Below, piece by piece: positions 9,901 to 17,380 of a stretch of DNA of 64,000 nucleotides. Under the pieces are notes generated by a model. The model ran no database searches and was not told where the DNA came from. It saw only the letters and a program-made list of their open reading frames with translations. The stretch is taken from positions 4,241,431 to 4,305,430 of the forward strand of contig NC_011666.1 in assembly GCF_000021745.1 (NCBI RefSeq), written 5' to 3'. The position numbers were made by a program, and so were the translations under genes. Origin of the DNA: Methylocella silvestris BL2. Lineage in GTDB: Bacteria; Pseudomonadota; Alphaproteobacteria; Rhizobiales; Beijerinckiaceae. The first letter of the stretch is position 1, and the number at the start of each line of letters is the position of its first letter.

Positions 9901-11699
9901 CGGATCTTTTCGAGATCGCTGTTGGTCAGGATCGGCTGCCGAACCTCGAGCCGCTTCAGCTTGGAGCTGCCGTCGTGGTCGAGGATATTCGGCCGCGGAC
10001 CGATGAAGGACACGAGGCTCATGACCAGCTCTTCGCGGATCGGGTCGATTGGCGGGTTGGTCACCTGCGCGAAATTCTGCTTGAAATAGGTGTAGAGCGG
10101 CTTCGAGGCCGAGGACAGCGCCGAGATCGGCGTGTCGGTTCCCATCGACCCGATCGCTTCCTGGCCGGTCACGGCCATCGGCTCCATCAGGATCGCGAGA
10201 TCTTCCTGCGTGTAGCCGAACGCCTGCTGCCGGTCGAGCAGCGACACGTCGGTGCGGGTCGAGCGCGGCTCGACATGCGGCAGGTCCTCAAGGAAGATCT
10301 GCGTGTTCTTCAGCCACTCCGCATAGGGGTGCGAGGTGGCGAGCGCGGTCTTCATCTCGTCGTCGGAGACGATGCGGCCCTGTTCGAGATCGACCAGCAG
10401 CATCTTGCCGGGCTGCAGGCGCCATTTGGCGATGATGCGCTCGTCCGGAATCGGCAGCACGCCGACCTCGGAAGCGAGCACGACAAGGCCGTCGTCGGTG
10501 ACGATATAGCGCGCCGGACGCAGGCCGTTGCGATCGAGCGTCGCGCCGATCTGGCGGCCGTCGGTAAAGGCCATGGCCGCCGGCCCGTCCCACGGCTCCA
10601 TCATGGCGGCGTGATATTCATAGAAGGTGCGCCGCGCCTCATTCATCAGCGGATTGCCGGTCCAGGCCTCCGGAATGAGCATCATCATCGCATGGGCGAG
10701 CGAATAGCCGCCCTGCACCAGAAATTCGAGCGCATTGTCGAAACAGGCGGTGTCCGACTGGCCCTCATAGGAGATCGGCCAGAGCTTCGAAATATCGGCG
10801 CCGAACAGATCCGAGGCGACCGAGGCCTGCCGCGCCGCCATCCAGTTGACGTTGCCGCGCAGCGTGTTGATCTCGCCATTATGGGCGACCATGCGGAACG
10901 GGTGGGTCAGCGACCAGGTCGGGAAGGTGTTGGTCGAGAAGCGCTGATGCACAAGGGCGAGCGCCGACACGAAATTCGGGTCGGTCAGGTCCTTGTAATA
11001 AGGGCCGAGCGCGCCGGCGAGCAGCAGCGCTTTGTACACCACCGTCCGGGAGGAGAGCGAAACCGGATAAAAACCTTCGACGCGAGGGTCGCCGAGGTCA
11101 TGCACGGTGTTCGAAATGACCTTGCGCAAAAGGAACAGCCGCCGCTCGAACTCGGTCTGATCGGCGGCGTTGGCGCCGCGCTTGATAAAGATCTGGCGGC
11201 TGAACGGTTCGGTCGGCTTCACCGTCTCGCCAAGGTTCGACGGATCGACCGGCGTGTCGCGCCAGCCGAGAAAAATCTGGCCCTCGTCGGCGACGACCTT
11301 CTCGACGATGTCCTCGACGATTTTGCGGCCCTCGGGATCGCGCGGCAGGAACAGCGCGCCGACGGCGTATTCGCCCGGCTCCGGCAGTTCGAAACCGAGC
11401 TCGCGCGCCTTGGCGGCGAAGAAATCATGCGGGATCTGAACCAGCATGCCGCAGCCGTCGCCCGCCTTGGGATCGGCTCCGACGGCGCCGCGATGATCGA
11501 TATTGAGCAGGATCTGAAGACCCATCTCGACGATCTCATGCGACTTCTTGTTATGCATATTGGCGACGAAGCCGACGCCGCAGGCGTCATGCTCCCGGTC
11601 GGGCGAATAGAGTCCCTGCGCCTTGGGCAGGCCGGGATCGCGGACGGCGCGGGAGAGGGGTTCGCGGGGAGCCGCTGGCTGCGTCGGATCGGTCATCAT
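6999..11699 (-). CDS. gltB: Glutamate synthase large subunit
   Basis: The 1566-residue alpha subunit of glutamate synthase. After a ~39-residue propeptide the class II glutaminase domain opens with CGVGFVANMHNKKSHEIV; Cys40 would be the mature N-terminal nucleophile. The FMN/synthase domain contains GYEGGTGASPLTSIKHAG and VDGGLRTGRDV, and the 3Fe-4S loop is MMRKCHLNTCPVG. A C-terminal beta-helix domain with repeated Gly-rich turns (MTGGVVVVIGSTGRNFAAGMSG) completes the family architecture. Two adjacent ATGs (11699, 11696) are equally plausible starts. It is transcribed away from the threonine aldolase gene, with a ~550-bp shared upstream region. Confidence 0.98.
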   Translation of the reverse strand: MMTDPTQPAAPREPLSRAVRDPGLPKAQGLYSPDREHDACGVGFVANMHNKKSHEIVEMGLQILLNIDHRGAVGADPKAGDGCGMLVQIPHDFFAAKARELGFELPEPGEYAVGALFLPRDPEGRKIVEDIVEKVVADEGQIFLGWRDTPVDPSNLGETVKPTEPFSRQIFIKRGANAADQTEFERRLFLLRKVISNTVHDLGDPRVEGFYPVSLSSRTVVYKALLLAGALGPYYKDLTDPNFVSALALVHQRFSTNTFPTWSLTHPFRMVAHNGEINTLRGNVNWMAARQASVASDLFGADISKLWPISYEGQSDTACFDNALEFLVQGGYSLAHAMMMLIPEAWTGNPLMNEARRTFYEYHAAMMEPWDGPAAMAFTDGRQIGATLDRNGLRPARYIVTDDGLVVLASEVGVLPIPDERIIAKWRLQPGKMLLVDLEQGRIVSDDEMKTALATSHPYAEWLKNTQIFLEDLPHVEPRSTRTDVSLLDRQQAFGYTQEDLAILMEPMAVTGQEAIGSMGTDTPISALSSASKPLYTYFKQNFAQVTNPPIDPIREELVMSLVSFIGPRPNILDHDGSSKLKRLEVRQPILTNSDLEKIRSIGHFEEAFDTKTLDITYKADAGAEGMGEAIARLCDRADQAVKGGFNIIILSDRLAGPDRIPIPALLATAAVHHHLIRKGLRTSVGLVVETGEAREVHHFALLAGYGAEAINPYLAFESLAAMADEFPEEVDGYEACKRFIKSVDKGLLKVMSKMGISTYQSYCGAQIFDAVGLADDFVAKYFTGTATHIGGVGLKEIAQETERRHRDAFGDSPVYRNALGVGGDYAFRIRGEAHSWTPQSVTLLQHAVRGNNSDAYKAYAALLNEETANPLTIRSLFRIKTAEEDGRAPVPIEEVESAATIVRRFSTGAMSYGSISREAHTTLAIAMNRIGGKSNTGEGGEESDRYKPLPNGDSMRSAIKQVASGRFGVTAEYLMNADMIQIKMAQGAKPGEGGQLPGHKVDAVIAKVRHSTQGVGLISPPPHHDIYSIEDLAQLITDLKNVNPAAMISVKLVSEIGVGTVAAGVSKARADHVTISGYEGGTGASPLTSIKHAGSPWEIGLAETQQTLVLNRLRTRIAVQVDGGLRTGRDVIVGALLGADEFGFATAPLIAAGCIMMRKCHLNTCPVGVATQDPVLRKRFVGLPEHVINFFFFIAEEVRGLMAQMGYRTVDEMVGQMQMLDKQKAITHWKAQGLDFTKLFHKPEPGPGETIHRSTTQNHGLDKVLDRKLIAQATPALEERTKVTIETPIHNTDRATGSMLSGEIAKRYGHAGLPADTISIFAKGTAGQSFGAWLAAGVRLQLDGQANDYVGKGLSGGKIIIRPPATSRVLADEAIIVGNTALYGAIAGECYFSGVAGERFAVRNSGAVAVVEGVGDHGCEYMTGGVVVVIGSTGRNFAAGMSGGIAYVLDEAGNFAQRCNMAMVELQPLEEEEQAMQDSYHQGGDLDSHGLVDVMGDMTRFDAERLHQLISNHAEYTGSARAKLILGNWDEYRHKFRKVMPVEYRRAIEEMKLDQGRTLMAAVGM

Positions 11700-12252
11700 C
11701 TAAACCCTCTTTACGGAATTTTGTGCGCGGCGTCGGCGTGAAGCGGCCGGGCGACGAAGAGCGGCTTGCCAACGCAGCGCTTTATGCTCGTTTCCTCCCG
11801 CCCGTCTCGATCGTCGTCGCGCGGGCGCCTGCGTCTGTCGCGCGGTCGTGACGTTAGTCCATTTTGGCTCGAAACCGAGCGCCTTCAAGAAAATCTTCTA
11901 CGGCAAGACATCCTTGCAAGGCGAGGCGTCCTTGCAAGGAAGGGCGCGACGCCCGCATCCGCGCCCTTTCGGGCGCGAGGGCCGACAGCAAGCGGCGCGG
12001 CGCAGCTCGCCGAGAACACGTCAGCATCACTGTCCTATCCGCGGTTGAAAATATGTCATTTGTTTTGCCTTAACAAGAGGCATTCTCAACGATAAGCCTT
12101 GGCTGAGACGCGGTTTAGAGGCCTTTATCCTCGTCGAGCCGCCGGCGCCTTCTGGCCCGGACTGTTTAGAAGCATTGCAAGTTGTGCGCCATGGCAAGCT
12201 TACGCTTGAGCCTTGCGCGGCGGGGCGGCGGCGCCCGCGATTGGACGAAGGA
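11700..12252. other. Intergenic region between gltB (leftward) and ltaE-like gene (rightward)
   Basis: I see no credible gene here. Two identical perfect palindromes, CCTTGCAAGG, lie at 11912-11921 and 11930-11939, 18 bp apart centre to centre and ~215 bp upstream of gltB. The right half (12040-12110) is AT-richer and may hold a promoter for the aldolase gene. Confidence 0.6.
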
Positions 12253-13305
12253 ATGATGGACTTTACGAGCGACAATACCTCCGGCGTCAGCGAAAAAATA
12301 ATGCAGGCGATTCTCAAGGCGAACGCCGGATCGTCTGCGGCCTATGGCGTCGATCCCTTCACCGCGAGGGCCTCCGCCCTCCTGAGCGAGATCTTCGAAA
12401 AGGAGCTCGCGGTCTTTCTCGTTGCGACTGGCACGGCGGCCAATGCGCTCGCGCTTGGCGCCCTTTGCCCGCCCTGGGGCGCCGTCTTCTGCCATGCGCG
12501 CGCCCACATCTTCGAGGATGAATGCGGCGCGCCCGAGATGTTCACCGCGGGGGCCAAGCTCGTCGGCGTCGCCGGCGAGGCCGGCCGGATTGCGCCATCC
12601 GCCTTGCGCGAGTCGCTGGCCGCCTTTCCGCGCGGCGCCGTGAAGCAGGTTCAGCCGGCGGCGCTGTCGCTGTCGCAGGCGACGGAAGCCGGCGCGGTCT
12701 ATGACCTTGCGGAACTCACTGAGCTCTGCCGCATCGCCCATGACGCCGGCCTCGGCGTCCATATGGACGGCGCGCGCTTTGCCAACGCCCTTGTCGAACT
12801 CAACTGTTCGCCGGCTGAAATGAGCTGGAAGGCCGGGATCGACATTCTGTCTTTCGGAGCGACCAAGAACGGCGCCCTGGCCTGCGAGGCGATTATCGTC
12901 TTCGATCCGGCCAAGGCGGCGAGCTTGCCGTTCCAGCGCAAGCGCGGCGGGCATCTCTTGAGCAAGGGCCGCTTTCTCGGCGCGCAGATGGCGGCCTATC
13001 TCGAAAACGGCCATTGGCTCGACAATGCGCGCGTCGCCAACGCCCATGCGGCGCGGCTCGCGGCGGGCCTCGCCGAAGCCTCCGGCGTTCGCATGCCCTG
13101 GCCAAGGCAGGCCAATGAGGTTTTCGCAATCCTGCCCGCGCGGGCCGACGCCGCGCTGCGGGCGGCGGGAGTGCGCTATTACGATTGGTCGGATCGCGAT
13201 TTCGGCGAAATGCGCCGCGACGGCGAGGTTTTCGTGCGGCTGCTCACATCTTTTGCGACGCAAGCGGCGGAAGTCGACGCCTTTATCGCCCTCGCGCGCG
13301 GCTGA
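12253..13305 (+). CDS. ltaE: Low-specificity L-threonine aldolase (PLP)
   Basis: A PLP-dependent aldolase (about 350 residues) that cleaves L-threonine/allo-threonine to glycine and acetaldehyde. The real protein begins with (M)MDFTSDNTSG; the two ATGs at 12253 and 12256 follow a GAAGGA ribosome site, and the 26 codons upstream look non-coding. Family features: DFTSDNTSG near the N-terminus, ATGTAANALAL around the cofactor phosphate loop, HMDGARFANAL (Asp that contacts the pyridine nitrogen), and FGATKNGALACEA with the Schiff-base lysine. Length matches LtaE/GLY1. It is a single-gene unit. The acetaldehyde product could be handled by the aldehyde dehydrogenase at 17381, but they are not linked. 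Confidence 0.9.
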   Translation: MMDFTSDNTSGVSEKIMQAILKANAGSSAAYGVDPFTARASALLSEIFEKELAVFLVATGTAANALALGALCPPWGAVFCHARAHIFEDECGAPEMFTAGAKLVGVAGEAGRIAPSALRESLAAFPRGAVKQVQPAALSLSQATEAGAVYDLAELTELCRIAHDAGLGVHMDGARFANALVELNCSPAEMSWKAGIDILSFGATKNGALACEAIIVFDPAKAASLPFQRKRGGHLLSKGRFLGAQMAAYLENGHWLDNARVANAHAARLAAGLAEASGVRMPWPRQANEVFAILPARADAALRAAGVRYYDWSDRDFGEMRRDGEVFVRLLTSFATQAAEVDAFIALARG

Positions 13306-13320
13306 TCCTTTGCGGGCGCG

Positions 13321-13347
13321 AAAAAGGCGCCTCGAATGAGGCGCCTT
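13321..13347 (-). terminator. Terminator after hsp20
   Basis: A 10-bp perfect stem (AAGGCGCCTC / GAGGCGCCTT) with a 4-nt loop is followed, on the minus strand, by TTTTT. It lies 30 bp past the hsp20 stop and may also end the aldolase transcript from the other side. Confidence 0.85.
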
Positions 13348-13377
13348 CGGGCGGACGAATTCACGTCCGGTGAAAAA

Positions 13378-13857
13378 TTAGGCGGCTTTTTGCGGCGAAA
13401 CCACCTGCGGCTGAGCGCTCGCGCCCTCGACCCCGATGGGGATCTGGCGCGGCTTGCGCGCTTCCGGAATCTCCCGCACGAGATCGACGTGAAGCAGCCC
13501 GTTCTCAAGGCCGGCTTTTGTCACGTGAACATGTTCGGCCAGCTGGAAGCGGCGCTCGAAGGACCGGGAAGCGATGCCGCGGTAGAGGACTTCGGTCGCG
13601 GGGGCGCCTTCGCCCGTCTGCGCCGCGCGCGAGCCGCGCACGCTCAGCGTGTTTTCACGCGTTTCGACGGAAAGGTCCTTTTCGCCGAAGCCGGCGACCG
13701 CGATCGAGATCCGGTAGGAGTCCTCGCCCGTCCGCTCGATGTCGTAGGGTGGGTAGCTCGGCGCGGATTCATAACCCGCGGCCTGATCGAGCATGTTGAA
13801 CAGCCGATCAAATCCGACAGTTGACCGATAAAGCGGAGAGAGATCGAATTGACGCAT
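13378..13857 (-). CDS. Small heat-shock protein, Hsp20/IbpA family
   Basis: A 159-residue alpha-crystallin-type chaperone that holds unfolding proteins in the cytoplasm. The N-terminus MRQFDLSPLYRSTVGFDRLF is the IbpA/class A rhizobial form. The alpha-crystallin domain spans ~residues 35-125 (YDIERTGEDSYRISIAVAGF at its start). The conserved GLENGLLHV corresponds to the A-x-x-x-n-G-v-L motif. A tail with PRQIPIGV provides the I-x-I oligomerisation motif. It has its own promoter and terminator. The leader RNA carries a ROSE-like hairpin that hides the ribosome site, and an RpoH-type promoter lies ~113 bp upstream of the ATG (both listed separately). Confidence 0.95.
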   Translation of the reverse strand: MRQFDLSPLYRSTVGFDRLFNMLDQAAGYESAPSYPPYDIERTGEDSYRISIAVAGFGEKDLSVETRENTLSVRGSRAAQTGEGAPATEVLYRGIASRSFERRFQLAEHVHVTKAGLENGLLHVDLVREIPEARKPRQIPIGVEGASAQPQVVSPQKAA

Positions 13858-13862
13858 TGCAT

Positions 13863-13935
13863 ATCCTCCTGAAATGAAGCGACACGTTGTCTGGAGCCTG
13901 ATTGCCTGGCGAAGTGATTTTCGCCGCCGAACCCG
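13863..13935 (-). promoter_or_regulatory. Probable ROSE-type RNA thermometer in hsp20 leader
   Basis: Read on the minus strand, GTCGCTTC (13883-13876) can pair with GGAGGAT (13869-13863), burying the Shine-Dalgarno sequence. The second G of the left arm is left as a bulge and the loop is 6 nt. This is the defining geometry of ROSE elements: a U-Y-G-C-U stretch opposite AGGA with one bulged G. A second 6-bp hairpin (GGCGAA / TTCGCC) lies farther upstream, near 13908-13925. Known ROSE elements precede Hsp20 genes in rhizobia; the match here is by hand-folding only. Confidence 0.75.
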
Positions 13936-13969
13936 GCTCGCGCGTCCTCAAGCGGCCCGCGCAAAAATG

Positions 13970-13997
13970 ATGTAGGCAGCGGCTATCGGGCCGCAAG
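13970..13997 (-). promoter_or_regulatory. RpoH (sigma-32) type promoter for hsp20
   Basis: On the minus strand CTTG (13997-13994) is followed after exactly 17 nt by CCTACAT (13976-13970). This fits the alphaproteobacterial heat-shock promoter form CTTG-N17/18-CYTATNT with one mismatch. Transcription would start near 13963 and give a ~105-nt leader containing the thermometer. Confidence 0.65.
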
Positions 13998-14059
13998 AGG
14001 GACGCGAACGCGCGCGCGGCAAAATTTGCGCTTCTCTATCCATCTCGACGAGGGACGCC

Positions 14060-15097
14060 ATGACGGATCGAAGCGTCGGCGACGCCGGCAAGGACAAAAG
14101 CGCCGCGGACGCAGCTGAGCGCGGCGCCGACGCGGGCCTCTGTCCGCCGGGCGCGATCGTGACGCGGATCCGGACCGCGGACAGGGCCGCCCTGCGCGTC
14201 GCGCGCTGGAGCTGCGGCGACGTCTGCGCGGGCACGGTCGTCGTGCTCCCCGGCCGGGCTGAATTTATCGAAAAATATTATGAGGTCGCAGGGGAGCTGT
14301 TGGCGCGCAATTTCGACGTCGTCATGATGGACTGGCGGGGGCAGGGCGGCTCGTCGCGCCAGGCCGGCAATCCGCTCAAAGGCCACATCGGCAAGTTCGA
14401 CGCCTATCAGCGCGATCTCGACGCCTTGCGCAGCGAAATATTGGAGCCCTACGGCCGGCTGCCGTTTTTCGCGCTCGGCCATTCCATGGCGGGCGCGATT
14501 TTGCTGGAACAGGCTCATGCCGGCCGGTCGTTTTTCGAGCGTCTCGCGCTCACCGCGCCGATGATCGATCTGCCGAGGCTACGTTATGCGCGGCCCGTCC
14601 GCGGCCTCACCCGCGGTCTTTGCCTGACAGGTCTTGCCCGCGCTTTCGCGCCGGGCGCCGGAGGAGCGACGCCCTATCTGACGCGGCCCTTCGGGGGAAA
14701 TGTGCTGACCTCGGATCCCGTTCGCTATGCGCGGATGGCGGCCTATATCGCCGCCAGCCCGGAGCTCGCCATCGGCGGTCCGACGATCGGCTGGGCTAGC
14801 GCCGCCTTTCGTCAGATGAGGCGCTTCGAGGACGGCGAATATCCGCGCCGCATCCTGACGCCGACGCTAATCGTGGCCGCGGGCGCCGACGCAGTCGTCG
14901 ATACGCCCTCGATCGAGGCTTTCGCGAGCAGGCTGAAGGCCGGCCGCTGCATCACGCTGCGCCGCGCCCGCCATGAAATTCTGATCGAGCGGGACGCCAT
15001 CCGCGCGCAATTCTGGGCGGCGTTCGACGCCTTCATCCCTGGCTCGCTGAAGGGAACGGACCCTTTCGCGGCAAGCCTCTCGGCGCCCCTGAGCTGA
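14060..15097 (+). CDS. Alpha/beta hydrolase, lysophospholipase (PldB)-like
   Basis: A 345-residue cytoplasmic serine hydrolase of the monoacylglycerol lipase/lysophospholipase L2 group. The nucleophile elbow is GHSMAG (~residue 139), the oxyanion-strand motif VVVLPGRAEFIEKYYEVAGE is typical of PldB, and MDWRGQGGS follows. The acidic residue of the triad is likely in AGADAVVD and the His in RARHEIL near the C-terminus. There is no signal peptide; the ~30-residue Asp/Ala-rich N-terminal extension is unlike the core family. It is divergent from hsp20 and convergent with the second L,D-transpeptidase. Confidence 0.88.
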   Translation: MTDRSVGDAGKDKSAADAAERGADAGLCPPGAIVTRIRTADRAALRVARWSCGDVCAGTVVVLPGRAEFIEKYYEVAGELLARNFDVVMMDWRGQGGSSRQAGNPLKGHIGKFDAYQRDLDALRSEILEPYGRLPFFALGHSMAGAILLEQAHAGRSFFERLALTAPMIDLPRLRYARPVRGLTRGLCLTGLARAFAPGAGGATPYLTRPFGGNVLTSDPVRYARMAAYIAASPELAIGGPTIGWASAAFRQMRRFEDGEYPRRILTPTLIVAAGADAVVDTPSIEAFASRLKAGRCITLRRARHEILIERDAIRAQFWAAFDAFIPGSLKGTDPFAASLSAPLS

Positions 15098-15121
15098 GCG
15101 CGCCTTCAGCCGGGGAAGCTT

Positions 15122-15153
15122 CTAAAAAGCAAACAGCGGCCCTGAGGCCGCTG
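15122..15153 (-). terminator. Probable terminator after the second L,D-transpeptidase
   Basis: On the minus strand an 8-bp GC stem (CAGCGGCC / GGCCGCTG) with a 4-nt loop is followed by GTTTGCTTTTTAG. It lies 25 bp past the transpeptidase stop. Confidence 0.7.
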
Positions 15154-15177
15154 CGCGCAAATAAGGCTTCGCCGTGC

Positions 15178-15795
15178 TCAGAGCACGTTGACGACCGCGC
15201 CCACCTTGACCCGCTCATAGAGGTCGACGATGTCCTCGTTGAGCAGCCGGATGCAGCCAGACGACACGGCCTGACCGATCGTATCCGGCTCATTGGTGCC
15301 GTGGATGCGGAACATGGTGTCGCCGCTCTTGTTGTAGAGATACATGGCGCGGGCGCCGAGCGGATTTTCGACCCCGCCGATCATCGTCTTCGGCAGGTCG
15401 GGGCGGCGCTTCAGCATGGCCGCCGGCGGCGTCCAGGTCGGCCATTGCGCGCGGCGCCCGACATAGGCGCGGCCCTGCCACTCAAAGCCCTCGCGGCCGA
15501 CGCCGACGTCGTAGCGCATCGCCTGGCCGCCTTCGAGCGAGAGATAAAGATAGCGGTTCTTGGTGTCGACGGTGATGGTGCCGGGCTTTTCCTCGGTCGG
15601 GTCGGGCACCAGCGTGTGGGTCGGCTGGGCGGCGCGATTGAGTTCCGTTGAAAGGCTTGCTGTCTGAGTCGGCGGACTTGCCGGAGCGGCCCCGCGTACG
15701 ACGCCGGACGATCCGCCGTCAAAGGCCTGGGCCCCAGTGGAGGCGACCAAAGCCGCGGCGGAGACAGCGAAAATAAGCCCTTTCATCGAAATCAT
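15178..15795 (-). CDS. Secreted L,D-transpeptidase (YkuD domain), second paralogue
   Basis: A 205-residue periplasmic L,D-transpeptidase. A signal peptide (MISMKGLIFAVSAAALVAS, cleavage near AQA) is followed by a short linker and a YkuD domain opening with PDPTEEKPGTITVDT. It contains VGREGFEWQG, the His in IHGTNEPDTIGQA, and the catalytic Cys in SSGCIRL. The domain is closely similar to that of the gene at 1225 but lacks its Tyr/Pro-rich insert. It stands alone with its own terminator. The two enzymes may differ in timing or stress response; nothing in the sequence says which. Confidence 0.92.
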   Translation of the reverse strand: MISMKGLIFAVSAAALVASTGAQAFDGGSSGVVRGAAPASPPTQTASLSTELNRAAQPTHTLVPDPTEEKPGTITVDTKNRYLYLSLEGGQAMRYDVGVGREGFEWQGRAYVGRRAQWPTWTPPAAMLKRRPDLPKTMIGGVENPLGARAMYLYNKSGDTMFRIHGTNEPDTIGQAVSSGCIRLLNEDIVDLYERVKVGAVVNVL

Positions 15796-15961
15796 TCTGA
15801 AACCCCCTCGGTCAAATGCACGAAGCGCCGCATAGCTGAAGTCATAACGCTAAAGCTGTGCGTTTTGTTCCAGATCAACTGCAAAGATTTCGCATGCCGG
15901 CCGCATTTTCGCCCGGCCACCGCCACGATGCGGAGCGCGGGCCGCGAGCCTGATTCGCGCG

Positions 15962-17191
15962 CTAATTTCTTGGCCAGCTAAAATCGTCGGCGCGGCCCGG
16001 CTGCGGCTCGCTCTGGCGCAGGCTCTGACGCGGCAGCCCCTTTGCGACCGGCGTGCGCGAGGCGAGTTCGCCGCCGGGCGCCCGCACCGGGCCGGTCAAG
16101 GGCAGCACGGGGCCGGCGATCGGCTTTGGCGCGGGTGGCGGCGGCTCGCCCTCGCTCGCGCCGGGCTGGGTTTCCTCGGCGGGAAGATTTGCTTCCGCCG
16201 GCGCGGAAATCGCCGGGCTCTCCGGACTCTGCTGCTGGATCGTCTCGTCGAGATTGTGGCGGATGTCGGGCTCGATGAAATGCGCCAGTTTGCGCGCGCC
16301 GGCCTTGGTGAAATGTACCCCGTCGGCGGCGCGCAGCTTGACGATCTCGCCATTGACGTCCGGTCCGGTCGGGCTGAAGGCGCCGCCCTCGGTGGCGAAA
16401 GCCTCCCAAAGGTCGACATATTTCGCGCCGCCCTTGCCGGCATATTCGCGATAAAGGTCGTTGAACGCGGAGGCGTCGGTCGAAAGCCGCTCGCTTTTCA
16501 TGACCGGAAGACCGGCCCAGATCAGCGGGATTTTCTTGTCGCGGAACATTGCGGCGATGGTCTCGATGCGATGCCCATAGGCCTCGTTCCATTGCGGGGT
16601 GCGCGGCTCGAGGACGCCGCCCTGAGCATCGCGCAGGGACTGGCGGTCGTTGCTGCCGATCATGATGACCGCGACATTGATTTTTTCATCGCTGGCGAGA
16701 AGCTCCTCGACAGCCTTGGTCCAATCGTAAAAATCGTCGCGGACGAGGCCGCTGCTGTCCTTGCCCTTGTGCAGGATCGCGACGTCCGGGCGGTCGGCGA
16801 AGGCCTCGGTCAATCCCTGGCCGAGCATCTGCCCAAGGCTGTCGCCGAGAACGGCGACGAAATAGGACGGCGGGACCGTCGGCTCCTTGTGCTTTTCGGC
16901 GGCTTCCACCGGCCTCGAGCGCTTTTCCTCGGAGCGCGCGGCGCGTTTCGCCCGAGGCGCGCCGTAGTCGCGCGCAGGTCGGTGGATTTCGGGCCGGCGC
17001 TTTAATTGGCCCGGCTGCGGCGCCGGCTGAAACAGATTGGTGAACCAGCTGAACGGATTTTCCTGCGCGGCGGCCGGCGCTGCGACAGACGCCAGCGTCG
17101 CGGCGGCGAGGCAGAGCGCGAGGGCGAGCGAGGCCAGACGCCCGCCGTAGCGGCCAGACGAACAGGCAAGGGAAGTCGAAGTCATCGTCAT
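15962..17191 (-). CDS. Periplasmic DUF459 / SGNH-hydrolase-like protein
   Basis: A ~409-residue exported protein of the DUF459 family, an SGNH-fold group common in Rhizobiales. The start at 17191 (or the ATG two codons later) is preferred over 17233 because it gives a proper signal peptide ending near AAAQENPF. A basic, Pro-rich linker (residues ~45-90) precedes the SGNH core: VAVLGDSLGQMLGQGL (nucleophile Ser), MIGSNDRQS (block III Asn), and DGVHFTKAGARKLAHF (catalytic Asp-x-x-His block). The C-terminal ~110 residues are Pro/Ala-rich and disordered. The family is probably envelope-acting, on acylated polysaccharide or peptidoglycan, but its substrate is unknown. Confidence 0.85.
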   Translation of the reverse strand: MTMTSTSLACSSGRYGGRLASLALALCLAAATLASVAAPAAAQENPFSWFTNLFQPAPQPGQLKRRPEIHRPARDYGAPRAKRAARSEEKRSRPVEAAEKHKEPTVPPSYFVAVLGDSLGQMLGQGLTEAFADRPDVAILHKGKDSSGLVRDDFYDWTKAVEELLASDEKINVAVIMIGSNDRQSLRDAQGGVLEPRTPQWNEAYGHRIETIAAMFRDKKIPLIWAGLPVMKSERLSTDASAFNDLYREYAGKGGAKYVDLWEAFATEGGAFSPTGPDVNGEIVKLRAADGVHFTKAGARKLAHFIEPDIRHNLDETIQQQSPESPAISAPAEANLPAEETQPGASEGEPPPPAPKPIAGPVLPLTGPVRAPGGELASRTPVAKGLPRQSLRQSEPQPGRADDFSWPRN

Positions 17192-17380
17192 AGAGCCATT
17201 ATAGACGTCGATGGCGCGCGGCGCACCCCGCAAGCGCGCCGGATCACAAAGCAGCGCGCGCGCTTTTACAAGCAGGACGCGCCGCCCATATGTTTGGGCG
17301 TCCGGCCTTGGCCGGCCCCGGGCGAGCCAGCAAAAAGTGGCCGTACCGGACGAATGAGCTTCAACAGGGAGAAGCGTTCA

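Noticed and set aside
7176..11741. Very long plus-strand open frame antisense to gltB
   Set aside because: It mirrors a high-GC gene codon for codon; the predicted product is Arg/Asp/His-rich with no fold, while gltB is certain on the other strand.
15962..17191. Assignment as a polysaccharide O-acetyltransferase like the SGNH domain at 2291
   Set aside because: It lacks the membrane acyltransferase domain and matches the DUF459 pattern instead.
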